DNA of 64,000 nucleotides, from contig NC_049984.1 of the NCBI RefSeq assembly GCF_000003815.2, positions 25,965,338 through 26,029,337 of the forward strand. The letters are read 5' to 3'. Numbering within the stretch: position 1 is the stretch's first letter; each line of letters opens with the position of its first letter. Under the pieces are notes generated by a model, which saw only the letters and a list, made by a program, of their open reading frames with translations, made no database searches and was not told the DNA's origin. Of this stretch, positions 22,441 to 33,595 are shown in pieces. Origin of the DNA: Branchiostoma floridae (Eukaryota > Chordata > Leptocardii > Amphioxiformes > Branchiostomatidae). The position numbers were made by a program, and so were the translations under genes.

Positions 22441-22722
22441 ATGGAGGATCGGCGCCTCAAAAGGTTCCTGCGGATGGTGATGGCTATTGTGTACCTGCCA
22501 GTGCGATTTCTATTCAACAAAATGAGGGACAAACGGGGGATACTTAGAGGTGCATGCCTCAAGTGTTCTCAATGTGATGAGTTTCAGCCTGACGAAGGTG
22601 AAAAATATGCTTGTGCATATTGCGGCTGCTCGCCTGTGAGCCACACCAGACCAGCTAGTGACAGCACAAGCGCGCCCACGCCAGACGCATCTTCGTCCGC
22701 TGAAAGCAATTCATTCCACAAG
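22441..22722 (+). CDS. Cysteine-rich zinc-motif exon
   Basis: Begins MEDRRLKRFLRMVMAIVYLP, then GACLKCSQCDEFQPDEGEKY and ACAYCGCSPVSH: the spacing CxxCxxC...CxxCxC...H suggests a small zinc-binding module. A Ser/Thr-rich stretch ends at donor CACAAG|GTACGG. Similar small CxxC modules are frequent in transposon-linked invertebrate proteins. Exact family unknown. Confidence 0.4.
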
Positions 22723-23109
22723 GTACGGAAGTTTATCTATATCAAAAGTCCTGTCCATTGAAGAGCCAGAAGACTGGTAGAATAAAATATTAACTTTAAA
22801 CTTGGAGTAGGATACAATTTCTCTTTTCAAACACACCACTTTCTATCCGAAGCTGTATTATATAAAACAATGCACATGTACACATGGTGCCCGATGGACC
22901 TCTTTACACCTATATGAAAACTAATGAAGAATGTTTTAAAGCAGTCCCAGGGAGGTCACATTCTATTGACTTTCAAAATTGTACTTTACATAGGGGAAAC
23001 AATGTCGGGGGCGCCCAGGTGTGTCATTATTGATGGAATGATGTATCCTGCCCACCTTCTACAAGGCGTATTTCCCAACCTGCCTGGACGATGGGATTTT
23101 CAAGCGTGC

Positions 23110-23390
23110 CTTCGGTTGTGAGAGGAACCGGCAGTTTGGGAGGAAGGAAAAGGTTGAGAAACTAACAGAAGCGATTGACTTTGTTCAGAGCAACAACCCA
23201 GCGGCTGCTGGAAGGTTCCTGAAGGATGGTTTCCAAGTGAAGGGGGAACAAGACAGGAACATCATCCTGTGGGGGATTGAAAAACTCAAACGTGTACAGG
23301 AGGGAAGCAGGCAAGCTTGAAGAGGAGCTGAAAGGCCACGACAAAAACCTGTCCTTCGACCGGACATTCAAGAACAGGTTGCTGTTATCT
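23110..23390 (+). pseudogene. Broken helical reading, unknown
   Basis: Frame pieces KLTEAIDFVQSNNPAAAGRF, LKDGFQVKGEQDRNIILWGI and then, in another frame, KLEEELKGHDKNLSFDRTFK look like one protein with a frameshift near 23310. Not recognised. Confidence 0.3.
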
Positions 23391-23507
23391 CACACGTAGT
23401 CCAGACGCTGCGCCTCCTCCATCTGCGTGATATTCCTACTAGGACTAGAATGCCCTTGGACAAGATTTAAACCAGTCTGTGGACCACAATTTTTGTTGCT
23501 ACACATG

Positions 23508-23842
23508 CACGCGTTCAACGTGGCACACCTTGAGAAGCTGGAGAAAGCAAAAGCCGCTGCTTCTGCTGCCCAGGCTAGACTAGAAGGGGCGCTGCAGAAA
23601 GTTCTGCGTCTGTACCCGTGTGTCAGGGCGGCCACATCACAGTCAAGGAAAGACAAAGTGCAGCAGCGGAAAAAGGTGAAGAGAGGAAAGGAAAGAAAAA
23701 GGAGTGTGTAGAGGAGATGTTAGCAGCAATTGCACCAGACAGGGGTGACGAGTCTGACGACCAAATTCTCCCAGATGCTGCTGACGAGGAGGCAGTGAAG
23801 GCGAAGTGCATGGTTGACGTTTTAGAGTATGAGGCAATGTGA
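23508..23842 (+). pseudogene. Lys/Glu-rich helical reading with a frame change, unknown
   Basis: Starts HAFNVAHLEKLEKAKAAASA, AQARLEGALQKVLRLYP, then a basic stretch. In a shifted frame it continues GKKKECVEEMLAAIAPDRGD, ESDDQILPDAADEEAVKAKC and MVDVLEYEAM to TGA. A coiled coil followed by an acidic end. It may be the C-terminal part of the piece at 23110. Confidence 0.3.
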
Positions 23843-25500
23843 TGGGCAAGTGAGGCCTGACCTCAGCATTCTGAGATGCTCAATGACCGTAAGTCATTTC
23901 ATGGCCCTCCTGCCTAATTAACTGACCCACCAACTTTGATGTGCCATATATTGCTCTTGGCTTGCTATATTCCAGAATTTTCAACAGGAAGTGGAGGACA
24001 ATACCCATAAGTTGGTGTCAGACCATAAAGATATCACCTAAAGCTCATTGATATCAAAATATGAATATGATAAGCACGGCTATATTTTATCACTTTTAGG
24101 CTCCGTGCGCTAGCCCCAGGAACATATTTGTGACACAAATATGGTATCTATGTATTCAGGAATGAGCATTCTACAATATTCAGCCTGTCCCACACTTACT
24201 GGTGTAATCTTAACCGAGATATTCTTTAATATGTTCAAAATATTATGAAAAATGGCATATTTGCAATATTCATGCAAGCCTGACAGGTAACTGGAAAAGG
24301 GAACAATACTGGGCCAGGTTGAACATTGAGGTGCAACATGTGTACTTTCCATACATGTCTTTTGTGACAAATGAAAATATTGCATAAGCTAGCGCTTTTA
24401 CGAAAGAAAAAAGATGACAAAATTTCAAGTTTGGGCTACTATAAGGATGAAATGTGACACGTTTGTTTTGATAAAGGAACAATATGGCCAATTAATTTGT
24501 TTACACAACCCCCTGACAGTAGCGCACCAGGCTCTCCTAGGCGAACAATGGGAATTGTTCACACCTTTACATGGCAAGGTATCTGTGCCAGACACAGCTT
24601 GGCTTGGCTTGGCTTGGTTTGACAAACAATAAACAAACAGCATTCGAGTATTTGAAGTTACTTTTAAACAAATGATGGGTTTCTAAATACAACATAGTAT
24701 ACATAATCATTGCAAATACCTAAAGTATAAAGTTGCTTTGGCAAATTGATCAAGACACAAAGAACTGCAAATTTAACAAGACAAATTTAGGATACTGTTA
24801 ACAAAGTACCAACTCAGTAACTTGCAAACAAGAAAATATCCGCAGTCTTTGTTTGGAGGAAACCTCATGGCTACATTCTTGTATGTGTTTTGGTGTCTAA
24901 CATTATTTTAATTAGTGGGTTTATACAGATTCCAAAGCTAAACCAATCAAATGCAAGTGGGTGCTTTCTCTGGAGAGCTATTTTAACAATACTCAAGCCT
25001 GGAGCATTGATGCTAATATGACCTCAAAAATAATTCCTTTTACTTCTATAAACAGCAGCAAATGGAGACTCAGCTATAGTAGGGCCGTGTGTGGGGGTAG
25101 GGGGTGGGGAGTAACGTTATATGAAAGTGGTTACGTAGCTACTTGTATTTGGGCTTAGTGGAAACCAGACTGTACTACTGGCAGAAAGAAACCTACGAAA
25201 GAGGTGGTAACACTTAAAATCTGCCCAATGCAGATGAAATAATGTAACTTACATATTCTAAGATATTTGCAGACGGTCAGAGTAAAAATCTAGCAGTGAC
25301 TTTATAATGTACTACATATGAAACAGTTAATGCTCAATACACATCATGTTGTCATTCCCAGACAGTACCGTCTGAAACAACCCTTCACAACCCGGGGGTT
25401 CCAGGTAACACCTCACCTGGCTTGGTGGAACCCCTCTTGGGATGTTTTCACACTGGGTGGGGAGGGGGCAATTAGTCAACAATGGGGTAACTTTGGGTCA
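23843..25500. other. No supported gene; TTGGC repeat
   Basis: AT-rich. A pentanucleotide tract (TTGGC)4-5 lies at about 24597-24621. Confidence 0.4.
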
Positions 25501-25939
25501 AAGGTCGTTGCTATGTGTTACTAGGGGAGCCAACACCCACTTCGCTGGGGGTCTCAAGAAATGACTTACGGTCATTGAGTGGAGGACACGGAGGACGTTG
25601 TCCCTGTCATTGTGCGGGTGCTAAGCAACTCGAGGCTAACGAGGCTGACTTACGTCTAGATACGTCAAATACAGCGTAGCAAAACCCCGCCAGGGTGAGG
25701 GAAAGAGGACGCTGAAAGTCGAACCAACAACTACCTGCAGACTCTTCTCCTCATAGGATAGGGTTCGGGCCCTGACCAAACTGCCTGCCCTTCCATGGAC
25801 AACCACAGCAGCAGCACGAAGATGGCTGTCGACTGTCTGACGGCGATAGTGACAGTGCATACTCTGATTTTGTTTCTGATTTCTGTTTCTGTCTGATTTC
25901 ATTGGGCCCAGGCGGTGTTTAGAAAGATCCAAAATCTAG

Positions 25940-26080
25940 AGCTTCAGTCAGCCTATCAACAGCGGGAAGGCGCATTCAAGCACACGAGGACTCTGATGGC
26001 CTTACCGTTTCTCCCGCCAGATCAGAACACATCCCGCAGTCGTTCCAGACCTTGAGGCAAACTTTTTTCATCTGCATGTT
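25940..26080 (+). pseudogene. Possible MULE-type transposase remnant
   Basis: Reads AYQQREGAFKHTRTLMALPF then LPP and, one frame away, SEHIPQSFQTLRQ. MALPFLP..HI...F..L is reminiscent of the region after the DDE core of MULE transposases. Short and frameshifted; weak call. Confidence 0.3.
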
Positions 26081-26816
26081 TCTACGGCTGTGCTAAAAAA
26101 AAATTCTCCGCAGGCCGAAAGCTCATCGGCGGTGGAAGAATCCGTCAGGCGCCTGTTCACCTCACCCAAGGGCAGGGCCTAGATCAGACCGACTCAAACT
26201 TGCAACACTACCCTCGTCAAGCTCTTCTGAAGCGAGGTACATCGTACAAAACTATCACTTTTGTTGTTGACGATAATTACGAGCTCAAATCAAGGATAAT
26301 TCAACAGTTGTGAATGTAACAGCACAGCGTTTCCAGATGTGGATTACCAATACTGCTGACAGTTTACTTCAACTGCGAGCTTGTAAGACTATGAATGAAA
26401 GTTCACTGTCAGAATAAAACCATCGCAAAAGTGCAGCTGCATGCAAAATGTACGAGACGTCCATCATTGGAGCTTACACGACGGTAAAGACAGTCTGGAT
26501 AATGTGGCAAATACACTTGCTAAAACTTAGAAGACTGTATGGGGGAGATTCTGAAAAGGGATACAGGCACAAACGATAAACCAATCGTCCGTGCTTTCAA
26601 TAAATCTAAGAAAAAGTCCTGTAGTATGAACAAAAGTGCAGACAATGAAAACTGGAACTTAACTTTGACAGAAAAAAGTATCATTAGTTGCCATGAAAGA
26701 GCATGAAGACATACAGAGATACAGCAGTTGTGACAAGACGCAAAACACAAAATATACCCTCTGTGAGTCCGAAGCCATGGCTGGCTAGTAATGCTGAATG
26801 GGAATTGGTCTGACGC

Positions 26817-27092
26817 ATGGATTTTAGAGCCAAAATCTGTGCAGGCTGTAGAAAGGAGTTTGATAGTATACAACCACCAATGGTTATCCTCATACGTCAT
26901 TGGGAGTGTGATTTTAGAAGAGGTACAAAACAGATTGCTGGACCTGGTAACAGGTACTATCGCAGTGACCTCTATTGTCTTAGGCGGAGGCATCCATTAT
27001 TCCCTGACAACAGACCTTTTATTGTTGACGAACGTGTTACCGATGAACAACTTGAACATGTGCGCCAAGTCTTGGGGCATCCCATAACTTAG
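26817..27092 (+). CDS. Zinc-ribbon-like small protein or last exon, unknown
   Basis: Frame with AKICAGCRKEFDSIQPPMVI, HWECDFRRGTKQIAGPGNRY, YRSDLYCLRRRHPLFPDNRP, then a helical end and stop at 27090-27092. CxxC ... GNRYYxxDLYCLRRRxP resembles a conserved C-terminal module I associate with invertebrate transposon-like proteins, but I cannot name it. An acceptor-like GGATTTTAG precedes AGCCAAAA, so it may be a terminal exon. Confidence 0.45.
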   Translation: MDFRAKICAGCRKEFDSIQPPMVILIRHWECDFRRGTKQIAGPGNRYYRSDLYCLRRRHPLFPDNRPFIVDERVTDEQLEHVRQVLGHPIT

Positions 27093-27877
27093 CTATCCAT
27101 GAATTAATGAGTACAGTACTGTAGTCAAATTGTCAGAGATAAACAAAGAAAGTGGTGACGATTTGTCTGTATGGTGTATTATGAGCATTATCAGAAATAT
27201 ATAGAAGAAGTAAATGTGTTATTGTTGAGTAATGTACTTGCAACAATAATTTTTCATACAAGTCAAATAATGAATACAACTATACAACAACAACAATTAA
27301 CATTATATATTGTATACATCATAATGAAATACATGGATTTTTGTGTTTCAGTTTTCTACTGTCATTTTGTGTATTTTCTAATATCTTGTGTATTTTCTAG
27401 TGTTGACGAAAGACATTAAAAGAGACAATAAAATAGACTGATGTTGTCAATTAATTTCAAGTGAATATCCAGGGCAGGTGAATATAATTCGCTAATATGT
27501 TAAGATGCAATATCTACATTTCAGCAAGAAAAAAGTTTAAAGGAGTTTATATATTAGAAATAACTTATAAATTGAGTGTGCATACCATGTGAATCTGACT
27601 CCGAGTATTACCGTGGTCCTGAAACTTCATCATGGCAGAGACAGAGTTCATATCCCCCCGGAGCTGTGTCTCTAGTATTACGCAATTTATACTTTGGTTT
27701 GAATTTCTGGGAGGGGATCACACAAGAATGGCCATCCAGGAAATTCTGAGGGAGGACCCCTGACGCCCTACATGTTACGGAGGTTCACATGAACCTCTTC
27801 TGTGGTTTGCCCGATGACATAGCGAAAAAAAAGGGGAACGACTTATTTCGGCTACATGTCGCATTTACAGATGCAAC
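27093..27877. other. No supported gene
   Basis: Very AT-rich first half; nothing recognised. Confidence 0.4.
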
Positions 27878-28854
27878 ATGAACACGTTGGTCCGTGGGTG
27901 CTACATAGCCCAAACAAGCATTCAAACTGCATTCCGTCTAATCCCGGTACATGGTGGGTTAGGTGCCCAGGGAGTCGAGGGTGTACCTATTGCTGAAGTT
28001 GGTGGGTTAGTTGATCGGGGAGCCGAGGGTGTATCTATAGCTGAAGATAGTGGGTTAGGTGCCCGGGGAGCCGAGGGTGTACCTGTGGCTGAAGATAGTG
28101 GGTTAGGTGCCTGGGGAGCCGAGGGTGTACCTATGGCTGAAGTTGGTGGGTTAGGTGCCTGGGAAGCCGAGGGTGTACCTGTGGCTGAAGATAGTGGGTT
28201 AGGTGCCTGGGGAGCCGAGGGTTGTACCTATGGTTGAAGGTAGTGGGTTAGGTGCCTGGGAAGCCGAGGGTGTACCTATGGCTGAAGATAGTGGGTTAGG
28301 TGCCTGGGAAGCCGAGGGTGTACCTATGGCTGAAGTTGGTGGGTTAGGTGCCTGGGAAGCCGAGGGTGTACCTGTGGCTGAAGATAGTGGGTTAGGTGCC
28401 TGGGGAGCCGAGAGTGTACCTATGGTTGAAGGTAGTGGGTTAGGTGCCTGGGAAGCCGAGGGTGTACCTATGGCTGAAGGTAGTGGGTTAGGTGCCTGGG
28501 GAGCCGAGGGTGTACCTATTGCTGAAGTTGGTGGGTTAGGTGCCTGGGAAGCCGAGGGTGTACCTATGGCTGAAGGTAGTGGGTTAGGTGCCTGGGAAGC
28601 CGAGGGTGTACCTATGGCTGAAGGTAGTGGGTTAGGTGCCTGGGGAGCGGAGGGTGTACCTATGGCCGAAGTTGGTGGGAGCAATGCCTTTCTCGAGACT
28701 AGGGCTCGCTGTTCACAGCGAATCATGTGGTGGGGCGATGGATGAGGGAGGCAGGAGTAATGAAGAAGCGATGACTGTTGAAGATGGAAGTGACGAGGAG
28801 GCGATGGTTGTCGATGAAGACACGGATGATGATTACGAGGTATTGTCTCAATAA
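27878..28854 (+). pseudogene. Repetitive ORF built from a 48-bp minisatellite
   Basis: The plus-strand frame encodes 16-residue repeats of the form GLGAWEAEGVPMAEDS. One inserted T at about 28222 (GAGGGTTGTACC instead of GAGGGTGTACC) breaks the frame; the remainder is open again from 28203. After the array, a different frame gives an acidic tail (NEEAMTVEDGSDEEAMVVDE, DTDDDYEVLSQ) to a TAA. The minus strand is also open across 28873-28199, with repeats PNPLPSAIGTPSASQA. Which strand, if any, is expressed is unknown. Confidence 0.4.
27957..28677. repeat. 48-bp minisatellite, about 15 copies
   Basis: Units of GGGTTAGGTGCCTGGGAAGC... with period 48. Variants alternate at fixed positions (GAAGATAGT / GAAGTTGGT / GAAGGTAGT and GGAGCC / GAAGCC), producing a mosaic order. 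Length variation by whole units keeps the frame on both strands. Confidence 0.92.
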
Positions 28855-29117
28855 AGTACACAATGGAGATCATTGGAGGCTAAGCAATGATTAATGTGTA
28901 CCAAAGTGGAGCAGTGCAGAGTTATGCATCATTTCTCTAAATTTGATAGAATCTGCCATTTCGTAGTATAATTTCTGGATGATAACAGAAAGCCTGACTG
29001 AGCGACAAGGTGTCAGTGAGGATTTGAAGAGATTACAGGAGGCGATCACTTCTACCTTCAAGTGTATGATTTGATAAGGGAGAGAGTTTTGTTTATGTAA
29101 CAGTTAGAACACAGGAC

Positions 29118-29230
29118 AAGGCCCGGCTTATTTGGGGATAAGGGTAGCTCCGCACACAAGGGGTTTCTTTAACCCCCGTGTGGGGGAGCTATTCCGGTAT
29201 TTTTATAGGAGCGACTCCTATCCCGAAGCC
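29118..29230. repeat. Imperfect hairpin or cruciform element
   Basis: AGCTCCGCACACAAGGGGTT pairs with AACCCCCGTGTGGGGGAGCT around a 6-base loop. Outside it, CCGGCTTATTTGGGGATA faces TATCCCGAAGCCCG. A small perfect hairpin (ATAGGAG-CGA-CTCCTAT) lies within the right arm. It looks like a folded non-coding element or MITE; no promoter or RNA family was recognised. Confidence 0.55.
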
Positions 29231-30109
29231 CGAGTCCGTTTTCTGTTTTAGAACATGGCCACTACCTCGAAAATTTTTCCAACCTCCCTAATTTTTCTCA
29301 AGATGAATCAAGTACATTTTATATTTAGAATATCACATTATAAATTGTGTCAGAGTACCTCTCTTGGTTTAAAATAAAGTGAAAGAGAATTTATTGATCA
29401 ATGGAATTTGTTCATGGTGCTTTATGGCATCAGTGAAACCACGAAGTGCTACACATGTTGGTAGAGAGAATCAAGCTGTTTTGTTTCTGTGGCACCATCC
29501 GTGTTATTTTCTGTAGTCGATGTGATTCACTGTTTTCCAGTAGAGATAATCACTACTGTTCTGTTACGTTTGTCGGCGCGGCCACTGTTACTGTTAGAGT
29601 TTATGTAAAATATTGCCCTTGTTATTTTCTGAACATCTAGTTCTGTTTTCGAGTTAAAGAAATTTGGTTACTATTATGACATTGGGTTTTTGTGTCTTAA
29701 TCCTTCCTAATCCCCCAGGTAATTAGCACAGTGTGTACGAGTGCCCACAAATGTTCCAGAAAAAGTATTTTTTAACAATTTGGGCGTTTCTTCAACACCG
29801 GTATTTCAACCAGACTTATCAGGGGGTTAACAATCGCGAGCGTACTCTTTGAGAAATAAAATGTTTTTTAGAAATGTGATACGCTACATAAGAAAGATCT
29901 GTTTGACCCATTGAACCCTTTGAAGACATCGCAATTCAGGGAGCCCCTTAACTTTAAAAATAATACACTGAGATATCTAGATATATATGGCCATAATTTT
30001 CTGTCGTGTTAATGAATAAATGAATGAAGACCTTTATTGTACGTTTTTGCTTTCTAACAAGCAAAGTACAGGTCAAGGTAATAATGTATCATCACCTTTT
30101 CCTATACAG

Positions 30110-30321
30110 CTATGGTGTTTTAAATGACGGCGTTGCGTGTCACGACTGTCACCCCTTCTGCAGAGCCTGTCTGGATACGTGGCTGCAACAACAGGTGCAG
30201 CTTAGAGCTGGCCACACCACGTGCCCAGCATGCCGCACAAGGATCGACAACAGTAGGGTGAGGGAGCTCCGACTAGTGAACAAGTTCCTTGGAGAAACGG
30301 AGCTGCGGTGCACGAATGGAG
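30110..30321 (+). CDS. RING-finger exon (RING/TRAF-type protein)
   Basis: Between acceptor TTTTCCTATACAG and donor AATGGAG|GTAGGT the frame reads YGVLNDGVACHDCHPFCRAC, LDTWLQQQVQLRAGHTTCPA, CRTRIDNSRVRELRLVNKFL. The HPFCRAC ... CPAC part is the H-x2-C-x2-C and C-x2-C core of a C3HC4 RING; the first Cys pair should be in an upstream exon. RING fingers act as E3 ubiquitin ligases; here that is family knowledge. Ends in phase 1, compatible with the next zinc-finger exon. Confidence 0.7.
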
Positions 30322-30645
30322 GTAGGTGCATAAGAAGAAATTTGTCATGCAGAAGCATGACTAATACAGTATTTCTTTTCTTGGATCGGAGTGACGTATG
30401 CTGGAATGTTCTTCATAATTACTACATGAAAGGATATTAAAGAAGTTTCATGATTACCGTCTGATATTTTTAGTATCATGAACAAGTTTACATTAGAGTT
30501 ATTTACTCCGTGTAAGGTCCCTTTATAGCCCTAACCTGCTCTGTTAGAGAATGCACTACTCGTGCCTTTCTCTAACTTGTAAATCAATTCTGCTATTCTG
30601 TGTTCATAGATATGATATACCAATGTATATGGTTTAAATTCTTAG

Positions 30646-30722
30646 CGGAACAGCCATGCAAATGGAAGGGTCCGTGCATTCTCCTTGCTGATCACGAAAA
30701 CGTCTGCCCCTGCAGGAAGGCA
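30646..30722 (+). CDS. TRAF-type zinc-finger exon
   Basis: The acceptor AATTCTTAG joins in phase to the RING exon: AEQPCKWKGPCILLADHENV then CPC. C-x-W.G....L..H...CP is a TRAF-type zinc finger as in RING-TRAF proteins. The 3' border is unclear because no strong GT donor follows the last Cys; the frame stops at a TAG near 30756. Confidence 0.5.
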
Positions 30723-30995
30723 ATATCCATTGCAACACTACATGTTAAACATGTTTAGGTTTGCTAATTGCCTTCTTGTTGCTTATGTCTTCAGTTATGC
30801 CATGGTACATATTTCAAACTCAAGATGATATATGCCTTTACCTTTGTGCCAAATGTCAACTCATTCGATGAAAAATAGCCTGTTATAGGACCAGTTACAT
30901 AATTTTTGTCTTTCGCCGCGCTTCCGCGGCGAAAGGCAATCAGACCGATATTAGATTTCTGTCCGTCTGTCTGTCCGTCCGTCCGTCCGGGTCGA

Positions 30996-31203
30996 CCATG
31001 CCATACCGTGCTAGCGAGATATTCTACCCTGCAGATTCGACGGTATGTAACGTTATGACATACGTATCGGCCTACCATGAATGTGCTGCTTGGTTTGCGG
31101 TCCATGCCATATCGTGCTAGCGAGATATTCTACCCTGCAGATTCGACGGTATGTAACGTTATGACATACGTATCGGCCTACCATGAATGTGCTGCTTGGT
31201 TTC
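30996..31203. repeat. 106-bp tandem duplication
   Basis: Two near-identical units start CCATGCCATACCGTGCTAGC (30996) and CCATGCCATATCGTGCTAGC (31102). They are preceded by a (GTCC)n tract at 30961-30990. No coding function seen. Confidence 0.85.
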
Positions 31204-32202
31204 TGCATGGCTTATAAGCAGGAATTTGCAGAGACGGATGTGAACGGTGAGGATTTCTTCGTAAGATTGTATACAATTTATAAACTAACATGTTCGCTGT
31301 TTGGTTATAATAAAACAGACATTGTAGAGAACAGTTTGACATGTGATTTACTTTGTTTTATGGAAAATCACCGCTGCAAAATCTAGAATTGTGTAAGATG
31401 CGTGCGCCGCATCTGACATGGTGTGGGAGGGGGGCGTATTCGGAAATTTCTTACTCTAAGAAATTTCAGGCTATTTTCGTGTAACAAACTTCTTTCAGCA
31501 AAATAGTAGCCCTCGGATGCGTTGAAAATAGAATTACCCACATTTAATTTATAATTTCGAAAGGGAAGATTCTGACCGAGCTCGACGTCTGACGCGTGAC
31601 GTCACGACTCCGTCAAGTAAAAGCATAATTGCGTTACTAAAAGAAACGAAACGTTCCAGTAAACATACCACGGACCTGTTTTAGTTTAAAATATCTACCT
31701 TTCACATGATCTTGCCATTAAAAAAAAATATTTCCATTACTGTATATGCCATGTTAATATTTTATGTTGTTTATGGTGACAATACTTTGTTTGTTCTTGC
31801 AGAAATTCAGGACACATCTACTGATAAATTTGATTACTACAGTGCACTTTCATAAAACCCTGTTGTACTGTAACAGAGCCGTTCTTAACAGCGAAACAAT
31901 CCGAATAAAGTTAACATCATTCATGCAGTTGTGTTATTATACAGTTCAAGTAAAATATACTCTGTGAGAACCACTACCTTACTAAACAGTTATATAACCT
32001 AGCACTTGACCAAACTGTGCCAGAGCTGCCAACGTTGCAGACTTGGCACCCACGCTTGACCAAACTATGCCAAACATTTTTACCTACACAATATAAGTAA
32101 GCGAAAGACTAGCTTTTTTCAGAAGCTCTTGTTTTAACCACCTCGTAAAAAACAGATATGGCATGCCAAACCATATTTTGTGTTTCTAACTGTCCCTACT
32201 AG
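31204..32202. other. No supported exon
   Basis: Probable intron of the RING/zinc-finger run; AT-rich. Confidence 0.35.
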
Positions 32203-32359
32203 ATGAGGTGTGGCAGTTGCTACAAAGAGATGGAAGAGCAGGAACTCCATGAGCACTTCGCAAACTGTGAGAAAGTTCAAGAGCCTTGTGTACGCTGCAC
32301 AGATGATGTGCCCAGAGAGAGAATGGTTCAACACCTGTGGCACTGCTGTCCAGAGGGCG
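32203..32359 (+). CDS. Zinc-finger exon, TRAF-like
   Basis: After acceptor TGTCCCTACTAG the frame reads MRCGSCYKEMEEQELHEHFA, NCEKVQEPCVRCTDDVPRER, MVQHLWHCCPEGE. Two CxxC...HxxxC repeats of TRAF-type spacing. The donor is weak (GGCGAAG|TTTT), so the right end is approximate. Probably part of the same gene as the RING exon. Confidence 0.55.
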
Positions 32360-32648
32360 AAGTTTTATTAACCTGTGTGCGGTTAATGTCAATGTTTATG
32401 CCATTTTTTCTGATCTATACATAGATATTCATTCTTTTCTGTTGTAACCATCAGCCTAGAATTCAATGGTAACAAAGAAAAAGTGTCGAATTTGCTAAAA
32501 TAGTATGTTTGATAGGTCTCACTAAATACCGAAAACAACCAAAAACAACCGAAAACAACTTTCACAAATGCATAAGTCGGTAGCAAAGACGACCCGATGA
32601 GTGCTAAATCTGCATGACTGTCAGGCATGACATGAATCTCTGCCACAG

Positions 32649-32738
32649 GAAGAGAAGATCCTTTCGATCAAGCAGACAAGCAGATCAAGGAACAGCTTTG
32701 AAAACTCTGTTGCCCACAGCAAAACCAGACATTTACGG
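32649..32738 (+). CDS. Short exon in the zinc-finger/transposase run
   Basis: Acceptor CTCTGCCACAG and donor TTTACGG|GTATGT bracket a 90-bp open segment (EEKILSIKQTSRSRNSFENS in one frame, REDPFDQADKQIKEQL in another). The frame is not settled. It links the zinc-finger exons to the following transposase-like exons by position only. Confidence 0.4.
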
Positions 32739-32867
32739 GTATGTTTTGTTAACTAGATTTTCTCTGCATTGATTGATGCATATGATATATTTGCTTTTTT
32801 ACTTTTTTTTTAATGTTGCTTGTATGACTAGCTTTGTCTGAATAGCATTTTTCCAATGCTGCATTAG

Positions 32868-33009
32868 CTGGCAGCACATCATAAAGCCGTATGAGTGGGA
32901 CTTGGGGCTCGACAGAGAAACGGTGGGGTTGAGGATGTTACCAAATCTCACACATGACCATGTGTTCCTCACGCAATTCTTAAGGATGAGAGTGAATCTT
33001 GCTGTACAG
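32868..33009 (+). CDS. P-type transposase-like exon
   Basis: Between acceptor AATGCTGCATTAG and donor GCTGTACAG|GTGTGA the frame reads WQHIIKPYEWDLGLDRETVG, LRMLPNLTHDHVFLTQFLRM, RVNLAVQ. H(V/I).LT...(K/R)MRV.LA.QV followed by LS.TV is a conserved block of P-element/THAP9-type transposases. It ends in phase 0, and the next exon starts VLS, continuing the block. Confidence 0.5.
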
Positions 33010-33390
33010 GTGTGAATGATATTAATACGGGGACAGTAGATAATTATCACAAATTTCATGTACGACATAAGTGGGTCTTCGATGCAATTAAGCTATTGTG
33101 GTGGGAAGCTATAAGGTTTTGTCTAAGTGTTATCCAGTTATATTGATTTATTCTCTTCTTAACATTGTTTAATGTCAAACATTTGGGAATTCACATTGCT
33201 GTTTCTTCTAAGTCAATATTATAATGGCAACCAACACTGACAATTGGCAAACTTGAGGGTGAGGCAGTTTTTCCCTGGATGTTACAAGTTCCCTAAATAT
33301 TCATAGTGTAGAAGAGTACTATAGAAGTAAAGTGTAATTTAGAAAATATTTTTCCATGCTCTTCTTGTATTTTCTTATATGTTGTAACAG

Positions 33391-33566
33391 GTCCTTAGTT
33401 AGACAGTATACCATGGCCTCACCATGCAGGATCGCCAAACACAATGTCTACAAGAAAATTTGTCCTGATGAAGGACAGGTTTTTCGACTGTCTGAATGTG
33501 AAGAACACTGAATCCAAGATACCTGTCATCTATGCATATAGGGACGTTCTGGATGACAGATTTATG
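33391..33566 (+). pseudogene. P-type transposase-like exon with a stop and frame change
   Basis: Starts VLS, then TAG where the family usually has a residue before TV. In another frame it gives STRKFVLMKDRFFDCLNVKN and VIYAYRDVLDDRF up to donor TTTATG|GTAAGC. DxxFDCLN is the family block that follows LAxQVLS. The stop plus frame change mean that this copy is disabled. Confidence 0.5.
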
Positions 33567-33595
33567 GTAAGCAAAAACCAAAATATTGATTTGAC

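Noticed and set aside
28199-28873. 224-residue Pro/Ser-rich protein on the minus strand
   Set aside because: Its openness follows from the 48-bp repeat lacking stops in that frame. There is no splice site, motif or non-repeat conservation to favour it over the plus strand.
31600-33570. RAG1-like gene (RING plus zinc finger plus transposase)
   Set aside because: The RING and zinc-finger order raised the idea, but the transposase blocks (MRVNLAVQ, FFDCLN) fit P-type transposases and none of the RAG1/Transib core motifs were seen.
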